Below the pieces are notes generated by a model that searched no databases, had not been told where the DNA came from, and saw nothing but the letters and a program-made list of their open reading frames with translations. From the NCBI GenBank assembly GCA_963556255.1, contig OY744616.1:2118831-2182830 (forward strand): a stretch of 64,000 bases of DNA, in the 5' to 3' direction. The translations under genes were made by a program, and so were the position numbers. Positions 33,571-45,289 of this stretch are shown piece by piece. The DNA is from Allolobophora icterica. Taxonomy: Eukaryota > Annelida > Clitellata > Crassiclitellata > Lumbricidae. Positions within the stretch are counted from its first letter, which is position 1. Each line of letters starts with the position of its first letter.

Positions 33571-33958
33571 CTCCTATGCCGACGTTAAGAAAAATGAAGT
33601 CGCCAACACTTCATACCCATGGCCGCCTCTCTGGGTTAAGTTAAGGTATTCGTCTTGCTACGTAATTTGTAAGATTACGCTGCATTGAATACATTAAAAG
33701 GAACTGTAATACGTCATCAAACCGTTGCTAGGCAACAGGCATTATATCGTTGTTAGATGTTGTGGCTGCTACGGTAAAGATTTAATTTGACTACTGATCG
33801 TAAATCCAAATATAATATATCTAAAAATCTGTGAAACTCCAGGGCTTAACTTTAGTCATTGTAATAGTAGGTATTCCGGGTCTAGAAAACGACCGATACA
33901 ACAACAAAGGGCAATTAATTAAACCTTAAACCTAAATTAAACGAGCTAGCTCGTTGAA
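33571..33958. other. Type-beta spacer, no gene seen
   Basis: Shared with 50940-51220 and 59330-59580 (landmarks GGAACTGTAATACGTCATCAA and CGTTGCTAGGCAACAGG). Confidence 0.45.
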
Positions 33959-34010
33959 TGACGTGACTTTATTCTGGCTGGAAACCAATAACAACGGTCA
34001 ATCAGAATGC
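33959..34010 (+). promoter_or_regulatory. Promoter-like cluster before exon 1 of copy 2
   Basis: TGACGTGA (CRE with one change) at 33959-33966, CCAAT at 33985-33989 and TCAATCAGA near 33999. Same layout as at 17140, 51221 and 59897. Confidence 0.55.
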
Positions 34011-34149
34011 GTCATTTTCATGCGCAAAGGATTCTGGTATGATCGTCTCTCTCCGTCAGAGTCCGTCTAAGTAGCGGCTTAGATTTATGCGCGATATAGT
34101 ATTTAAAATTTAATTGATTCATAAAATTCGCGACCACAATCGACCGCTT

Positions 34150-34463
34150 ATGGAGAACGATTTGTTGAGACGGGAGAAGCAACGAAAGAGACGGGTCCAA
34201 CGCCGCATACGGTCTCGTCAAAGCCGAATACCATCCAACCCACCAGATCGTCTTCAATCTTCGACTTCTCACATGTACGTTCACAACTATGCACATTTCA
34301 TATTTAACTTATAGGACTACAACAATATTATTCATATTTTTATTATTAGGTCTATTATTATTCATATTTTTATTATTATTATTTCTCCGAATTTAAGCAT
34401 AATTTGTCAGGAAGCAAACAAATTGTAACAAAAATATCATCATCAGCATCATCATCATTATTT

Positions 34464-34548
<85 letters not shown>

Positions 34549-34549
34549 A

Positions 34550-34606
<57 letters not shown>

Positions 34607-35368
34607 TTTTATTATTACACAGATGTTTAACTTTTAACACGCGAAAGGCACACAGAAATGCGAAGCTGATCGATGCTTGGTTAGTCAGTCGCCAGGTGAA
34701 GAGCCGTTAGACATCCAGATGTTTAAAGCCAACGAGAAATAAAGTGAAGGTTCGAACCCGTGCTCTCCACGTTACGAGAAACATGGATCAGTTCCTATAT
34801 AAATAAGAGCTCGTGGATAAACTGGTGCCCTGGGCTTAGCTTTCGAATGGCGATTTTGGAAATTTGGAGTTTACGATTACGATTGCAAAGAAGTATTAAT
34901 TATGACCTAAACTTAGGTAACTCCTCTGAGATTATTAATGATGTTTTAGTTGCAATATAATATGCTTTATGTTATTATAGTCGTGACCAGGCTGAACCGA
35001 GCAACCACTCTACGGTCGAAGATGATGTTGTACGCCTCAGTGCACCGAGCGTAAGGCATTCGATGTTCGGGAGCAATGTCTCCATCTCGCGGTCTATGGA
35101 TGGAAATACGAGGATCGAAGTACGCGGTGGAATTGGCGGAATCGGTACCATTTGCTACGGGGGTCAGGTCATCGTCAACGGGAGGCGCCTACCCAATTCC
35201 ACTCTGACAACCGGTAACTTTGAGGTGAACCTGAATCACGATCCGTCGACTTCTCGTCAGAACCAGGGCACCGGTAACACATCGATCATAGTACGAGGAG
35301 GAATCGGTTTCATCGGAAACCTATGGGGTCAGGTCATTGTTACCGAAAGAGACATGGAATGGGAATGA
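34150..35368 (+). CDS. GGI-repeat gene, complete copy 2 (two exons)
   Basis: Exons 34150-34274 and 34981-35368 give 513 nt (170 residues) in frame through a phase-2 junction. Exon 1 reads MENDLLRREKQRKRRVQRRI and ends STSH before the donor CACAT/GTACGTTC. Acceptor is TTATTATAG. Motif 1 is GNTRIEVRGGIGGIGTICYG followed by GQVIVNG. Motif 2 has lost six bases, so CYGGQ becomes WGQ (GFIGNLWGQVIVTERD), a change shared with copies 3 and 4. It ends MEWE-TGA. The intron holds the long (ATC)n at 34438 and a remnant with B-box-like GGTTCGAACC (34749). Basic N-terminus and paired Gly-rich motifs are as described for copy 1; function is unknown. Confidence 0.6.
34438..34605. repeat. (ATC)n microsatellite in the intron
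   Basis: About 50 ATC repeats with isolated AGC, TTT and AAC interruptions. Confidence 0.97.
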
Positions 35369-35392
35369 TCGGGTCAATGCCTTTGCAAAGCT

Positions 35393-36040
35393 CTCTCTCT
35401 GTCTGTCTGTCTGTATCTCTCTGTTTCTCTCTGTGACTTTGTCTGCCTTTGTCTTTGTCTATCTGACTGTCTGTCTGTCTCTTTCTCGCTCTCTATCTAT
35501 CTCTCTATCCATCTGTCTATCTGTCTCGGTTATATCTAACAGGCTATATTAATTTCAAGTAAGAAATGTGGTTAAATCTAAGTAAACGAACGATTCGAGT
35601 AATAGAATTCGATTATCTGCCTCGGTTGGAGTATCATATTAGTCCATCGTAAATTTCTATGAAAGGAACGTGTTCTTTGCATTTGACGTTTTCACTCACT
35701 TTGTATGCTAATTTAAAAACACTAACGCTTTAAGTAAAACCATAGTAGCTGAAGTATCAAAAAGGCTTTAGCTAATGTACGGTCTGAATTGGGATACTAT
35801 GATAAATTATAATAAATTTCTGTGACATGAACTTGTCTTTTGCCTCTTATAGCGAGGAGCATGATGATGACGATGATGATCCCTATCATATCATCATCAT
35901 CATCATCATCATCAACAACAACAACAATATGAACTTTCAATATGATGGACAGGAAATGTTGTACAGTCTATATGATGTTGGGCTAGGTGTCAATGTGTAT
36001 GTATGAGATTGCTAGACTCTTTACATGCCAGCGTGTTAGG
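35393..36040. other. Post-stop pyrimidine tract and conserved flank
   Basis: TCTG/ATCT tract to about 35530. Then the shared 3' flank with an empty TA target (ATGTACGG near 35777), AATAAA near 35814 and a very short (ATC)n (35888-35912). Confidence 0.6.
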
Positions 36041-36327
36041 CAGTGGCGGATCCAGAGGGGGGCGATTGGGGCGATCGCCCCCCTAAGAGTCCAGAAAATA
36101 TTTTTTTTAAATAAAAAAATTTGATATACTACACTGTACCACAGGATAAATGTCATGTGATTATTATTACGCATGTACAGCGCCGGACTGCAGTTGGAAT
36201 ATTACTTCTACACGCCCTTGCTTTAATCATGCTCTAAACTTGATAAGTTATTTTAATTTTAATTCCTTTGACCTTGGGACGTCCATGAAATCGCCCCCCG
36301 TAAAGTAAAAGTCTAGATCCGCCCCTG
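36041..36327. mobile_element. hAT-like MITE (CAGTGGCGGATCC type)
   Basis: Starts CAGTGGCGGATCCAGAGGGG and ends CTAGATCCGCCCCTG. GTGTTAGG flanks both sides (36033-36040 and 36328-36335). Paralogous units read GAGTGTTAGGGCATAC without the insert, so the 287-bp element entered after duplication. No ORF. Confidence 0.9.
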
Positions 36328-36335
36328 GTGTTAGG

Positions 36336-37089
36336 GCATACAATAAGTCATACCAGGACGACCTGTTCACCTTGTATCGAATATATGGTGGATAAACAGA
36401 GAGATAGTTTGCTAAAATAGTTGGTTGAAAACTGAAATAGTTAGATTGCTCTATTTATAATTGTAAATGAGTGAAACACAAGAAGAAGGCAACAAAAGAC
36501 CAGTTTTTCATGTGAAGTATATCATCACTGCAAAATAAAATAACTCGATATACTGAAGTGCTGACTTAGACACATGCCTAATCAAACTAAAAATGTTCCG
36601 TTAACACTGAACATATAACCAACAGGTCCTTAATTGTGCTTAATCAAACAAGAAAAGTCAAATTCTATCGTAACTAAAGCAATTTTCTTTGAAAACAAAA
36701 CAATGAGTATAACTCATTCATGCATACTGCCAGGCATTGATTAACTCGACACTTCAGCTCTGTTTCATCCACCAGACAATTTGTTTTGATACTAATATGA
36801 TATTATATTCTCATATAAAAATTATGTCAGATAATTTTTTTAGGTAAGTTGACATTGCGGAATTTCTCAGTTTGCAGTATGCGGTAAAAAGTTTTCGCAT
36901 AATTATTCAGTAGCCATAATATTCCCTCTGAAATTATTTTACAGTGTCAAAAGAGAGGAAATGTTTTCATTTCATACCACCTGTGGTTATGATAATTTTT
37001 TATGATCCTGAATATGCATGAATTGTGATTGGTTTCTAACAAGACTGGTATTTTAAGGTTCCTTAAATAAGCTTATACTTTTTCCATTG
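36336..37089. other. Conserved non-coding flank
   Basis: Shared flank between the plus-strand gene and the zinc-finger gene; no gene is seen. Confidence 0.45.
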
Positions 37090-37725
37090 TGAATCTGGTG
37101 AGCAGCATTGTTTCAGAATTTTATCGGGTATAAGTGGCTTTGGCATGATTTTATACAGAATGAGTTCTAACATGATTTTGTAGAGTGGAATAGTTGGAAT
37201 GTTTTGCTACAAAGGTGCCACATAATGGTTTTCTCCTCATGAAAGATTACGATAACTTTTCTGACATAATTATCCCACGTCTAGTTTCTGTTCAGAATGG
37301 GCTCTCCGGTGCCTCTTTAGATTCGATAATATCCTATTGAATATCACATAACTGATGTTGCTAGAGTTTGTCTTTAGCATGAATTCCAACATGACACTGA
37401 AGACATGAAAATCGGACAAATGCAGTTTGACATATATACTGGCTTCTTCCAGTATGAGTTATCATATTAGTCGTCAAAGCAGAAAGTGTAAGAGTGGCTG
37501 CAGATACAATTTCTCTCCACTATGGAGTCTCACATGAGCTTTCAGAACACAAGTTGTTGAGACATTTTACACGGTTTCTGTCCAAATCTGCAGAACAGAA
37601 GTGCATGAAAATGTTCTCTAGCAAAATTGCTATTAGGATGGCTTTTCTTTAGAAGTATTCGAACATGATTTTATGCTTTAGAGCTGTTGGGAAATGTTTT
37701 TCTACAAACCTGACGCAAATGGTTT
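37090..37725 (-). pseudogene. Decayed zinc fingers beyond ZNF-E
   Basis: Minus-strand linker relics near 37215-37235, 37290-37315 and 37510, with stops throughout; same fossil stretch as in the other units. Confidence 0.5.
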
Positions 37726-39381
37726 CTACAGAGTGTGAGTTTTTTCATGATGTTTCAGACCTGAAGAGAGTAAGAATGTTTTCTGACATACCTGGCAAAG
37801 GTATGGCTTCTCTCCGCAGTGAATCCTTCTATGAATTCTTAAACTTGCAGAGGCAGTAAAACGTTTTGGACATACCCGGCAATGGTAAGGCTTATCTCCA
37901 GTATGAATTCTAGCATGCTCTGTTAGAACGCCAGATCGGGAAAAACGTTTTGTACATATTTGGCATTGGAAAGGTTTCTCTCCGGTATGGATTCTGACAT
38001 GACCTGCTAGACTGGATGAATGGGAAAAACTTTTCTGACATACCTGGCATTGGAAAGGCCTCTCTCCGGAGTGGATTCTCATGTGACTTTTAAGTGGATA
38101 CTGGCAGGCGAAAGTTTTTGCACATTGGTGACATTTGTATGGTTCCTTTCCATTGTGGATTCTCAAATGTGTCTTGAGATAAATTTGGCATGAGAATGCT
38201 TTCAAGCATAACTCGCATTGGTATGGTTTCTCTCTAGTATGGATTGCATCGTGAATTTGCAGTTGGAAAGATCTAAGAAATGCTTCATTACAAACCTCAC
38301 ACCGAAATGGTTTCTCTCTAGAGTGGAATTTTTCATGACTTCTCAGACCAGAAGTGTGTGCGAACGTTTTCTGACATATCTGGCAAAGGTATGGTTTCGC
38401 TCCAGAGTGGGATTTTTCATGACTTTTTAAGCTTACAATTCATAAGAAAGTTTTCTGACATACCTGGCAAAGGTATGGTTTCTCTCCAGTATGAATTTTG
38501 GCATGACCTTTTAGACTGGAAGGATATGCAAATCGTTTCTGACAAACATGACATAGAAATGCTTTCTCTACAGTATGCTTTCTCTTGTGATGCAGCAGAC
38601 TACCGCTTTGTGCGAATGCTTTTGGGCATAACTGGCATTGGTATGGTTTTTCTCCGGTATGAATTCTGACATGACATCTTAGACTGGAAGTATATACAAA
38701 CCTTTTTTGACATATCTGGCATTGGTAAGGCTTTTCTCCGGTATGGAGTCTAAAATGGCACTTCAGACTATTTTTATGACAAAATACCTCTTTACATATC
38801 TCGCACTGAAATGGTTTCTCTCCAGAATGGCTTCGAACATGACTTGATAGACAGGAATATTGGGAGAAAACTTTTTTACACATCTGGCACTGGAAAGGTT
38901 TCTCTCCTGTGTGGGTTCTGACATGAATTTTTAACGCGAAAGATGTAGCAAATAGTTTTTGGCAAACCTGACACAGGTGCCTCTTTAGATAACTCTTTCC
39001 AGGGTGAAATTTTTCATGACCTCTCACAGCTGAAGCGCTTGAGAATGTCTTCTGGCATAACTGGCAAATGTATGGTTTCTCCCCAGTATGAATTCTTATG
39101 TGCCTCTTTAGATAGCATTTATATTTAGTTTTAAAGTCACATGACTGGCATTGGTACGGTTTCTCTTGGGTATGAATTCTCGTGTGACTTTTCAGATGAC
39201 AGGCGTACTTAAACATTTTCTTACATAACTCGCATTCGTATGTCTTGTCTTTGGAACGGATTTTCTTGTCTTCCTTCGTATGAGTATCCGACAGAAATGA
39301 TTTCTGACTTAGCTGGGAACTTTGCCTCTCTTCTTGAGCGGCGCATCCAAGTGAATGGTCGGAATACATGCTTTGCGACAT
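37726..39381 (-). pseudogene. ZNF-E: zinc-finger gene with an in-frame TGA
   Basis: From [19 protein letters not shown] (39381) the frame encodes nine full C2H2 fingers and half of a tenth. A TGA at 38440-38442 replaces a TGC seen in paralogs (TTCTCATGCACT versus TTCTTATGAATT). The same frame continues without another stop through eight more fingers to the family end (37726), so a single point mutation breaks an otherwise open 18-finger gene. A second oddity is in finger 4. The linker [10 protein letters not shown] reads [13 protein letters not shown] because GTGCCTCTTTAGATA has been copied in from about 120 bases away. Readthrough or a nine-finger product are possible, but pseudogene is the simplest call. 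Confidence 0.85.
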
Positions 39382-39674
39382 CGCTAATGATTGGGAATTT
39401 GGGATGATTTCGGAGGCTGCTTAAAATATTAACGTAATAGCATACAATATCACCTCGTTCTTTTCCATTGTTTCATTATGTGATTTGTACTTAGGCCTAT
39501 GTTAATCTTTAAGGGCACGCTTACATACCTAGGCCTATTGTTCTAGTAAACTTAGTCTTGCATTGTGAGGCCAGAAGGAGCACTCGACCTAACAATCCAA
39601 GCTGCAAAATCGTTTGCAAATGGAATGGTCGTCAACTGCTGTTAATATAGAGTCGTAGAAAGGAGACAAAACAT
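39382..39674. other. Conserved upstream region of ZNF-E
   Basis: Acceptor-like TTTTAAGCAG lies just before the ORF. TAGGCCTA occurs at 39492-39499 (probably ancestral, since related forms occur in other units) and at 39530-39537. Confidence 0.4.
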
Positions 39675-39913
39675 GGTAATCCTGGGTTTTAGCGTCGGAA
39701 ACTATTTACATTGCATGAGCGATGAAAACATTTCATAGTAAAATTCGAACTAGAAGTTGGAAGATTGATGAAAATGTTCACGAAACTAGAAGCTGGATAA
39801 TCGATTAAAATATAACTGAAACTAGAAGTTGGATGAACGATGATTATATATTGTATTATTGTATTAGAACTTTGCAATGTAAATAGTTTCCGACGCTAAA
39901 ACCCAGGATTACC
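39675..39913. mobile_element. GG...CC foldback MITE, 239 bp
   Basis: Near-perfect inverted ends (GGTAATCCTGGGTTTTAGCG and its complement at the right) extend about 40 bases. CAAAACAT flanks both sides (39667-39674 and 39914-39921). The interior has a few copies of the AACTAGAAGTTGGA minisatellite. Same family as 40949 and, more distantly, 23075. Confidence 0.9.
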
Positions 39914-40073
39914 CAAAACATATCAAAGGCTTACTGTAAGACTATTTCAGAGTTGGGGGTCGACGACGACAAAGCTTTCAGCGTGAAGACACGGGATGGG
40001 AAGCACCCATATCACCATGCGTTGCAGTCCCATGACATCTGCGGCTAGATACGGTTGACTGAAATACGTAGTA

Positions 40074-40499
40074 GGGTTCTTGTCGGTTAATTCACCGCCA
40101 CAGTTTACCACCATATATGACCGTATATTCCCCTATATTTACTCACGGGTTTTCAGTGACGTCAGAAGAGAGGAGTTATATAGCGAAAGTAGGGTCGTTT
40201 AGGGCTCAGGGTAAGCGAAAGTAGGGTCGTTTAGGGTTCAGGGTAAGCGAAAGTAGGGTCGTTTAGGGCTCAGTGTTAGGGCTGTTGTTGTCGATGTAAT
40301 GTTGCTCGATGATGGAATTCAGGGTTAGTGTAATGATGGTAGCTTAGTGAGATTCAGGGTTAATGTAAGGGCGGGATTTTAATGAAAGCCAGGTTTAAGG
40401 TTGCGAAGAATTCCCGTATCACAGTCACATCATGTCCGCGGGCAAAATCCCCCAGTCTGTGTAGTATGTGTGTGGCGGTGAATTAACCGACAAGTACCC
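40074..40499. mobile_element. MITE with GTCGGTTAATTCACCGCCACA inverted ends
   Basis: TTGTCGGTTAATTCACCGCC at the left is mirrored by GGCGGTGAATTAACCGACAA at the right, flanked by GGGTTC / GTACCC. The interior has three direct repeats of about 32 bases starting GCGAAAGTAGGGTCGTTTAG (40180-40270). Paralogs read AATACGTAGCTAT without the insert. The target duplication is short or unclear (possibly CGTAG). Confidence 0.8.
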
Positions 40500-40948
40500 G
40501 TAGCTATTTATCATAATATGAACGGCATAACCTGTCAGGCAGTCATGTAATATCAACAATCAACATGTATAAGGATCTTAAACCTAATGAGTCTTCGGAT
40601 AGGGAACCAATAGAGATCGCCTCGAAAGTAGCTATTTATAATTAGGCCTATGGCTAAGCTTTGGAATCGACCGATCTAGCGGAGCTTCAGAGTTTAAAAC
40701 GTTGGTACTCGCAACTAAAATATCAAACAGAATTACCTGAACCAGAAAGGGTTCCTTGAGAAATCTTAAAACTCTTTCCACTTAAGAAATGTTACTAAAG
40801 TTACTGAAGGGCTATTGAATCTAGAAGTTTTCCTGTTACTTTAGAGATGACACCAAGGCAGTGTTTCAAATTTTATTTCCGTTGCAACGAACAACTGTTC
40901 AATTTGGATTTCGTACCTTATTTATGACGTCACTACTAAACAATTTAT
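40500..40948. other. Type-alpha spacer
   Basis: Shared spacer; TAGGCCTA at 40643-40650 in CTATTTATAAT...TGGCTAAG. No gene is seen. Confidence 0.45.
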
Positions 40949-41361
40949 GGTAATCCTGGGTATTAGCGTCGGAAATTATTTCATTGAAAAGTTCTAATAC
41001 AATAATACAATAAATAATCATCGTTCATCCAACTTCTAGTTTCAGTTATATTTTAATCGATTATCCAGCTTCTAGTTTCGTGAACATTTTCATCAATCTT
41101 CCAACTTCTAGTACGAATTTTACTATGAAGTGTATTCATCGCTCATACACGGGAATAATATCGGCACTAAAACGATATATTTTCGTCGTAATTCCAACTT
41201 CTAGTTTGACTTTTATTATGTAATATTTTCATCGCTCATCCGGCTTCTAGTTTCATTGATATTTTCATTAATCTTCCAACTTCTTGTTTGAGTTTAACTG
41301 TGAAATGTTATCATCGCTCATGCAATGTAAATAATTTCCGACGCTAAAACCCAGGATTACC
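40949..41361. mobile_element. GG...CC foldback MITE, 413 bp, inverse orientation
   Basis: Ends GGTAATCCTGGGTATTAGCG and CGCTAAAACCCAGGATTACC, flanked by CAATTTAT at 40941-40948 and 41362-41369. The interior minisatellite runs opposite to that of the copy at 39675, so the two insertions, 1 kb apart, are in opposite orientations. Unit A has the uninterrupted ACTAAACAATTAT. Confidence 0.9.
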
Positions 41362-41369
41362 CAATTTAT

Positions 41370-42036
41370 ATTAGAATATGTACGTCATTGGTATATAGTT
41401 ATTAGTTTATTTAATTACTATAATATTAATTATATTTCATTGATTCGTAAAAACACAAGAATATACTTACCAAAGAGCACAATAGCAACGAAACTAAAGT
41501 TATAGATCGTAGCTCTCTGGCTTTTGTCAAAATGGCGTTACGTGAAAGGGGTCCATAAATGACGTAGCGTACCTAAGGGGAGGGCTTTTGAGAAATGAGA
41601 AGCCAAATTAGGTCTACGTAATTAAATTTAACAATTTAATGTTAACAATAACAACACTAATTTTGAGTAATTGTCATCATTATTTTTTTGATTATTTAAA
41701 TGAACGTGAACTGATAGGTTGTATCGCGAACGAAGAAAACTGGAGAGAGTGCAGACTGGATAGACGAATATTCCACATGATAAAGAGATCCATGCCCTGG
41801 CTATTTACTTAATTAAGGAGCACTTTGCTTCGCCATGGGAGAATGGAGAATCATAAATTTTGTAAATTTCTGTAGCCCAATGATTCTTATTAAACATTTT
41901 AATTCTAATGATTCTACCAGAGCGTTTCATTCTGTGAAATGAATATGTCATTGTTATAATTCTACTCTCTTTATTTTGCTCCGTTCTACTACAAAGTTTT
42001 TTAATAGTTATCACTTTTCACTTGGAAACATTCATC
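41370..42036. other. Type-alpha spacer, no gene seen
   Basis: Homologous to 6640-7980; carries the informative empty site AGTTATCAC at 42007-42013. Confidence 0.5.
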
Positions 42037-43117
42037 TCTGCTCTGCTCTCAGCCATCCTCGGTTCGAGGTTCGGCCGCATCATGCACAATGTTCCTCCAA
42101 CGCCTCCTGTCCTCCGTCAGTCTTAACAATTCTCCTATTGCCAATCCCGTCCATTCTTTTATGTTGCCCAGCCAGTTTGTTCTCGGTCTTCCTCTTTTCC
42201 GGGCTCCCGGCAGCGTGCCCTGTATGATGTCTTTCTCCATGCATGCTCCTTCTCTTCTCATGACGTGTCCAAAATATATCATTTTTCTTTCCTTCACCGT
42301 CCTCAGTAAATTCCTCTCTACTCCTGCTGCTTCCAATACCCATTCATTTGACCGCATTTCCGTCCAAGATATATTCATAATCAATCTCAGACACTTCATC
42401 TCGAATGCCTCTATTCTTCTTGCCTCCTCCTTCCTCAATGTCCAGCTCTCGCATCCATATATGGCCACAGGCCAAACCAGTGTCTTCCACAACTTTAGCT
42501 TCGTTTTATTTGTAAGATCATGACTCCTCCATATCCTTTTGAGGTCCGTAGCTACCGTACTGCATAACCCTTTGCTAAACGTGTTCTGATCTCTGTACCG
42601 CAAACGCTGTTTTCATCAATGGTTGAACCCAAATACGTAAATCTGTCCACCTGTTCTAGTTCCTTCCAGTCGCCGACTTTCCGACCCTGTCCTGGTTGCC
42701 CAACAGGGGACGCGGACCTTGTATAACCGGGCGACGTCCGAGCCGGCATGGTTTATCTTTGGATTCCATTTTTCATGATGCTGTTTGGAGATGTTGAGAT
42801 GGTAGGTTCCCCAATTCCTTTCCATCTCGCAGTAAGGAAGCCTTGTTCCGGTTATACCAGATATGCCTTCCATTCGATATGAACCTGCCGTTGTCCTTCC
42901 TCTGGATCATCCGTCAAGTCCACTGAAGTCTCGCTGCTGCCCGAAACCTGCCGCTCACGTTAGCCAATCTTTTCAGGGTTCCTGCTGAGCCTGTCCAACA
43001 CGCGTAGCGCCCTAGGTGGTACTTCGGTCAAGACCTTCTCCACTGTTGGCATAGCCCCAGCAGGCAATCCCCTACTTGACCGTTCACCCCCTCACCACGT
43101 TGAGGTGTGAGTCGGAC
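42037..43117 (-). mobile_element. Internally deleted non-LTR retrotransposon (minus strand)
   Basis: The minus strand encodes a reverse-transcriptase C-terminal region: RFTYLGSTIDENSVCGTEI, then after a frameshift near 42600 LWKTLVWPVAIYGCESWTLR, VMRREGACMEKDIIQG and GARKRGRPRTNWLGNIKEW. The catalytic domain is missing. The minus-strand 5' part (about 42900-43117) is non-coding and includes CAACGTGGTGAGGGGGTGAA, which looks like a LINE 5' leader. The body therefore seems deleted between leader and 3' region. TTCATC lies at 42031-42036 and 43118-43123; unit C shows the empty site AAATATTCATCGTC. Confidence 0.8.
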
Positions 43118-43123
43118 TTCATC

Positions 43124-44002
43124 GTCTAAGCAATAATACAGATGTTCAGCATATTATAATAATATTCTGAACATCTTTAGTAACTGGTTAGACGACGAAT
43201 ATTTTGAAGGTTATTTTATGCTAATTTCAGCTTTTCAACACCTCTTATTTAATAGGCTACATGACTTTCTCCTTGCAACACCAGAGTGCAGCGTCACATC
43301 AAAAACTTATTACAATGACAATAGATGTGATTTGAAACAGGTTTTATTATAATTTTTGAAGGAGTGTTACTTTTTGTGACGACATGTGAATTCAGAATTA
43401 GAATTAAATTGGCATCTTTGACCTATAAGCCCTCACAATGTGCACTCCTACCTACCTTCAACCACTACTCTATCCTTACATCCCGATACGCAGTCTGCGA
43501 TCTTCTGTTATGGGGTCTTTTGGTTGAACCTAGTTGTAGCACTGCCTGAAACTACTCGCCCATTTCAGTGCTGTATTGTGGCTCAATCAAAAGACACAGC
43601 TGATGGTCGTAAACTGCATGATGGGTGTAATGAGTATTGATGTATTGATGGATATATTGATGGATGTAAGAGGATACTAGTGGTTGAAGGTTAATCACAA
43701 TCATAGTTTTCATCATTATTATGCTATAGGGGCCTACATCGGGAATGCGGAGTAAATATCATGCTATACAATCATGTACATCGAGAATGCGGAGTAAATG
43801 TTGCGAGAAACATGGGTCAGGTCCTAAATAAATAAGCACTCGAGAATAAGCTGGTGCCTTGGGCTTAGCTCTCGAGAGGCGCTTTAGACATTTGGAGTTT
43901 ACGATTACGATTACGAAGAAGCATTAAATATGACCTTTTCGTAGCTCCTCTTAATTATTAATGTTGTTTTAATTGCCATAAATATGCTTTATGTTATTTT
44001 AG
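43124..44002 (+). repeat. Type-alpha conserved segment
   Basis: Third copy of the segment seen at 9380 and 25790, with the empty micro-insertion sites CACTACTCT (43466-43467) and CTTACATCC (43477-43478). It ends in the acceptor TTATTTTAG. A duplicated stretch with CATCGAGAATGCGGAGTAAAT occurs near 43740-43800. Confidence 0.4.
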
Positions 44003-44380
44003 GCTGCACCGAGCAACCGCTCTGTGGTAGATGTTGAGGATGGCGTTGTATGCCTCAATGCACCAAGGCATTCGATGCTCGGGAGCAATGTCTCTATCTC
44101 GCGGTCTGTGGATGGAAATACGAGGATCGAAGTACGAGGACGAATTGGGATGATCGGTACTGTATGCTACGGGGATCAGGTCATCGTCAACGGGAGGCGC
44201 CTACCCAATTCCACTCTGACAACCGGAAACTTCGGGGCGAACCTGAATCACGTTCCGTCGGCTTCTCGTCAGAACCAGGGCACCGGTAACACATCGATCA
44301 TAGTACGTGGTGGAATCGGGTTCATCGGAAGCGTATGCTACGGGGGTCAGATCACCGTTACCGGAAGAGACGTGGAATAA
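44003..44380 (+). pseudogene. GGI-repeat gene, exon 2 only, with shifted splice phase
   Basis: The usual TTTTAG/TCGTGACCAGGCTGC reads TTTTAG/GCTGC, because ten bases after the acceptor are deleted. The exon therefore starts in phase 0, not phase 2, and no exon 1 lies upstream. The frame is otherwise open for both motifs (GNTRIEVRGRIGMIGTVCYG; SIIVRGGIGFIGSVCYGGQ) and ends GRDVE-TAA, three residues early. The post-stop pyrimidine tract is absent. It is probably a dying copy, though a phase-0 upstream exon could still rescue it. Confidence 0.5.
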
Positions 44381-44499
44381 GGAAAATAGGGTCGATCCTG
44401 TTGACATACTGGCTTCTTTCTTGTATAAATTAACACGCTGGAATGTAGAGTCTACCAATTTTATGCATACACACTGACACCTAACACTTGTAGACATAT

Positions 44500-44562
44500 A
44501 GCCCTATATATATATGTATATATATGTGTATATATATATGTATATATATATATATATTTACA
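44500..44562. repeat. (TA)n/(TG) microsatellite
   Basis: Alternating TATATATG repeats. Confidence 0.9.
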
Positions 44563-45289
44563 CAGCGTGCAAGGGCATACAATAAGTCATATCAAGACGA
44601 CCTGTTCACCTATGGAATGGATGAAATAGTTGGTTGAAATAGTTGCTTGAAAACTGAAATAGTCAGGTTTCTCTATTTATAGTTGCAAATGAATGAAAAA
44701 CAAGAAGAAAGAAATAAAAGACCAGTTTTTTATGCGTAGTATATCATAACTGCAAAATAAAACAGTTCAGCATACTGAAGTGCTGACTTAGACACATGCC
44801 TAATCAAACTAAAAATGTTTTTAACGATGAACATATAACCAAGAGGTCTTAAATGTACTTAATGAAACATGAAAAGTCAATATCTGCTTAACTAAAGCCA
44901 TTTACTTTGAAAACAAAACAATAATGAGCATATACTCGTTCATGCATACTGCCAGACGCAACGCTTCTGCTCAACACTTCATCCACCAGATAATTTGCTT
45001 CGACCCTCATATGACATATTCTCAGATATTTCAGATAATTTCCTTTGGTCAGTTGACATTGCGGAATTTCTTAGTTTCCAGTATGTGGTAAATACGTCAT
45101 CAGATAATTATTCAGCATCCATAATATTCGCCCTTAAACGATTTTACAGTGTCAACACAGAGAAAATGTTTTCATTTCATACGACCTTCTGTGGTTATGA
45201 TAATTTTTTATGATTCTGAATATGCATGGTTGTGATTGGTTTCTTACAAGACTGGTATTTTAAGGTATGTACTTCTTCCACTGTGAATC
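44563..45289. other. Conserved non-coding flank
   Basis: Shared flank without an (ATC)n array in this unit; no gene is seen. Confidence 0.45.

Noticed and set aside
38440..38442. TGA in ZNF-E as a selenocysteine codon
   Set aside because: Paralogs have TGC at a non-ligand position, I see no SECIS-like structure, and zinc-finger proteins of this kind are not known selenoproteins.
39492..39499. Counting this TAGGCCTA as a new micro-insertion
   Set aside because: Other units have related full-length forms (CTTAGACCTATG, CTTAGTCCTATG, CTAAGGCCTATG), so the site is probably ancestral and only mutated elsewhere.
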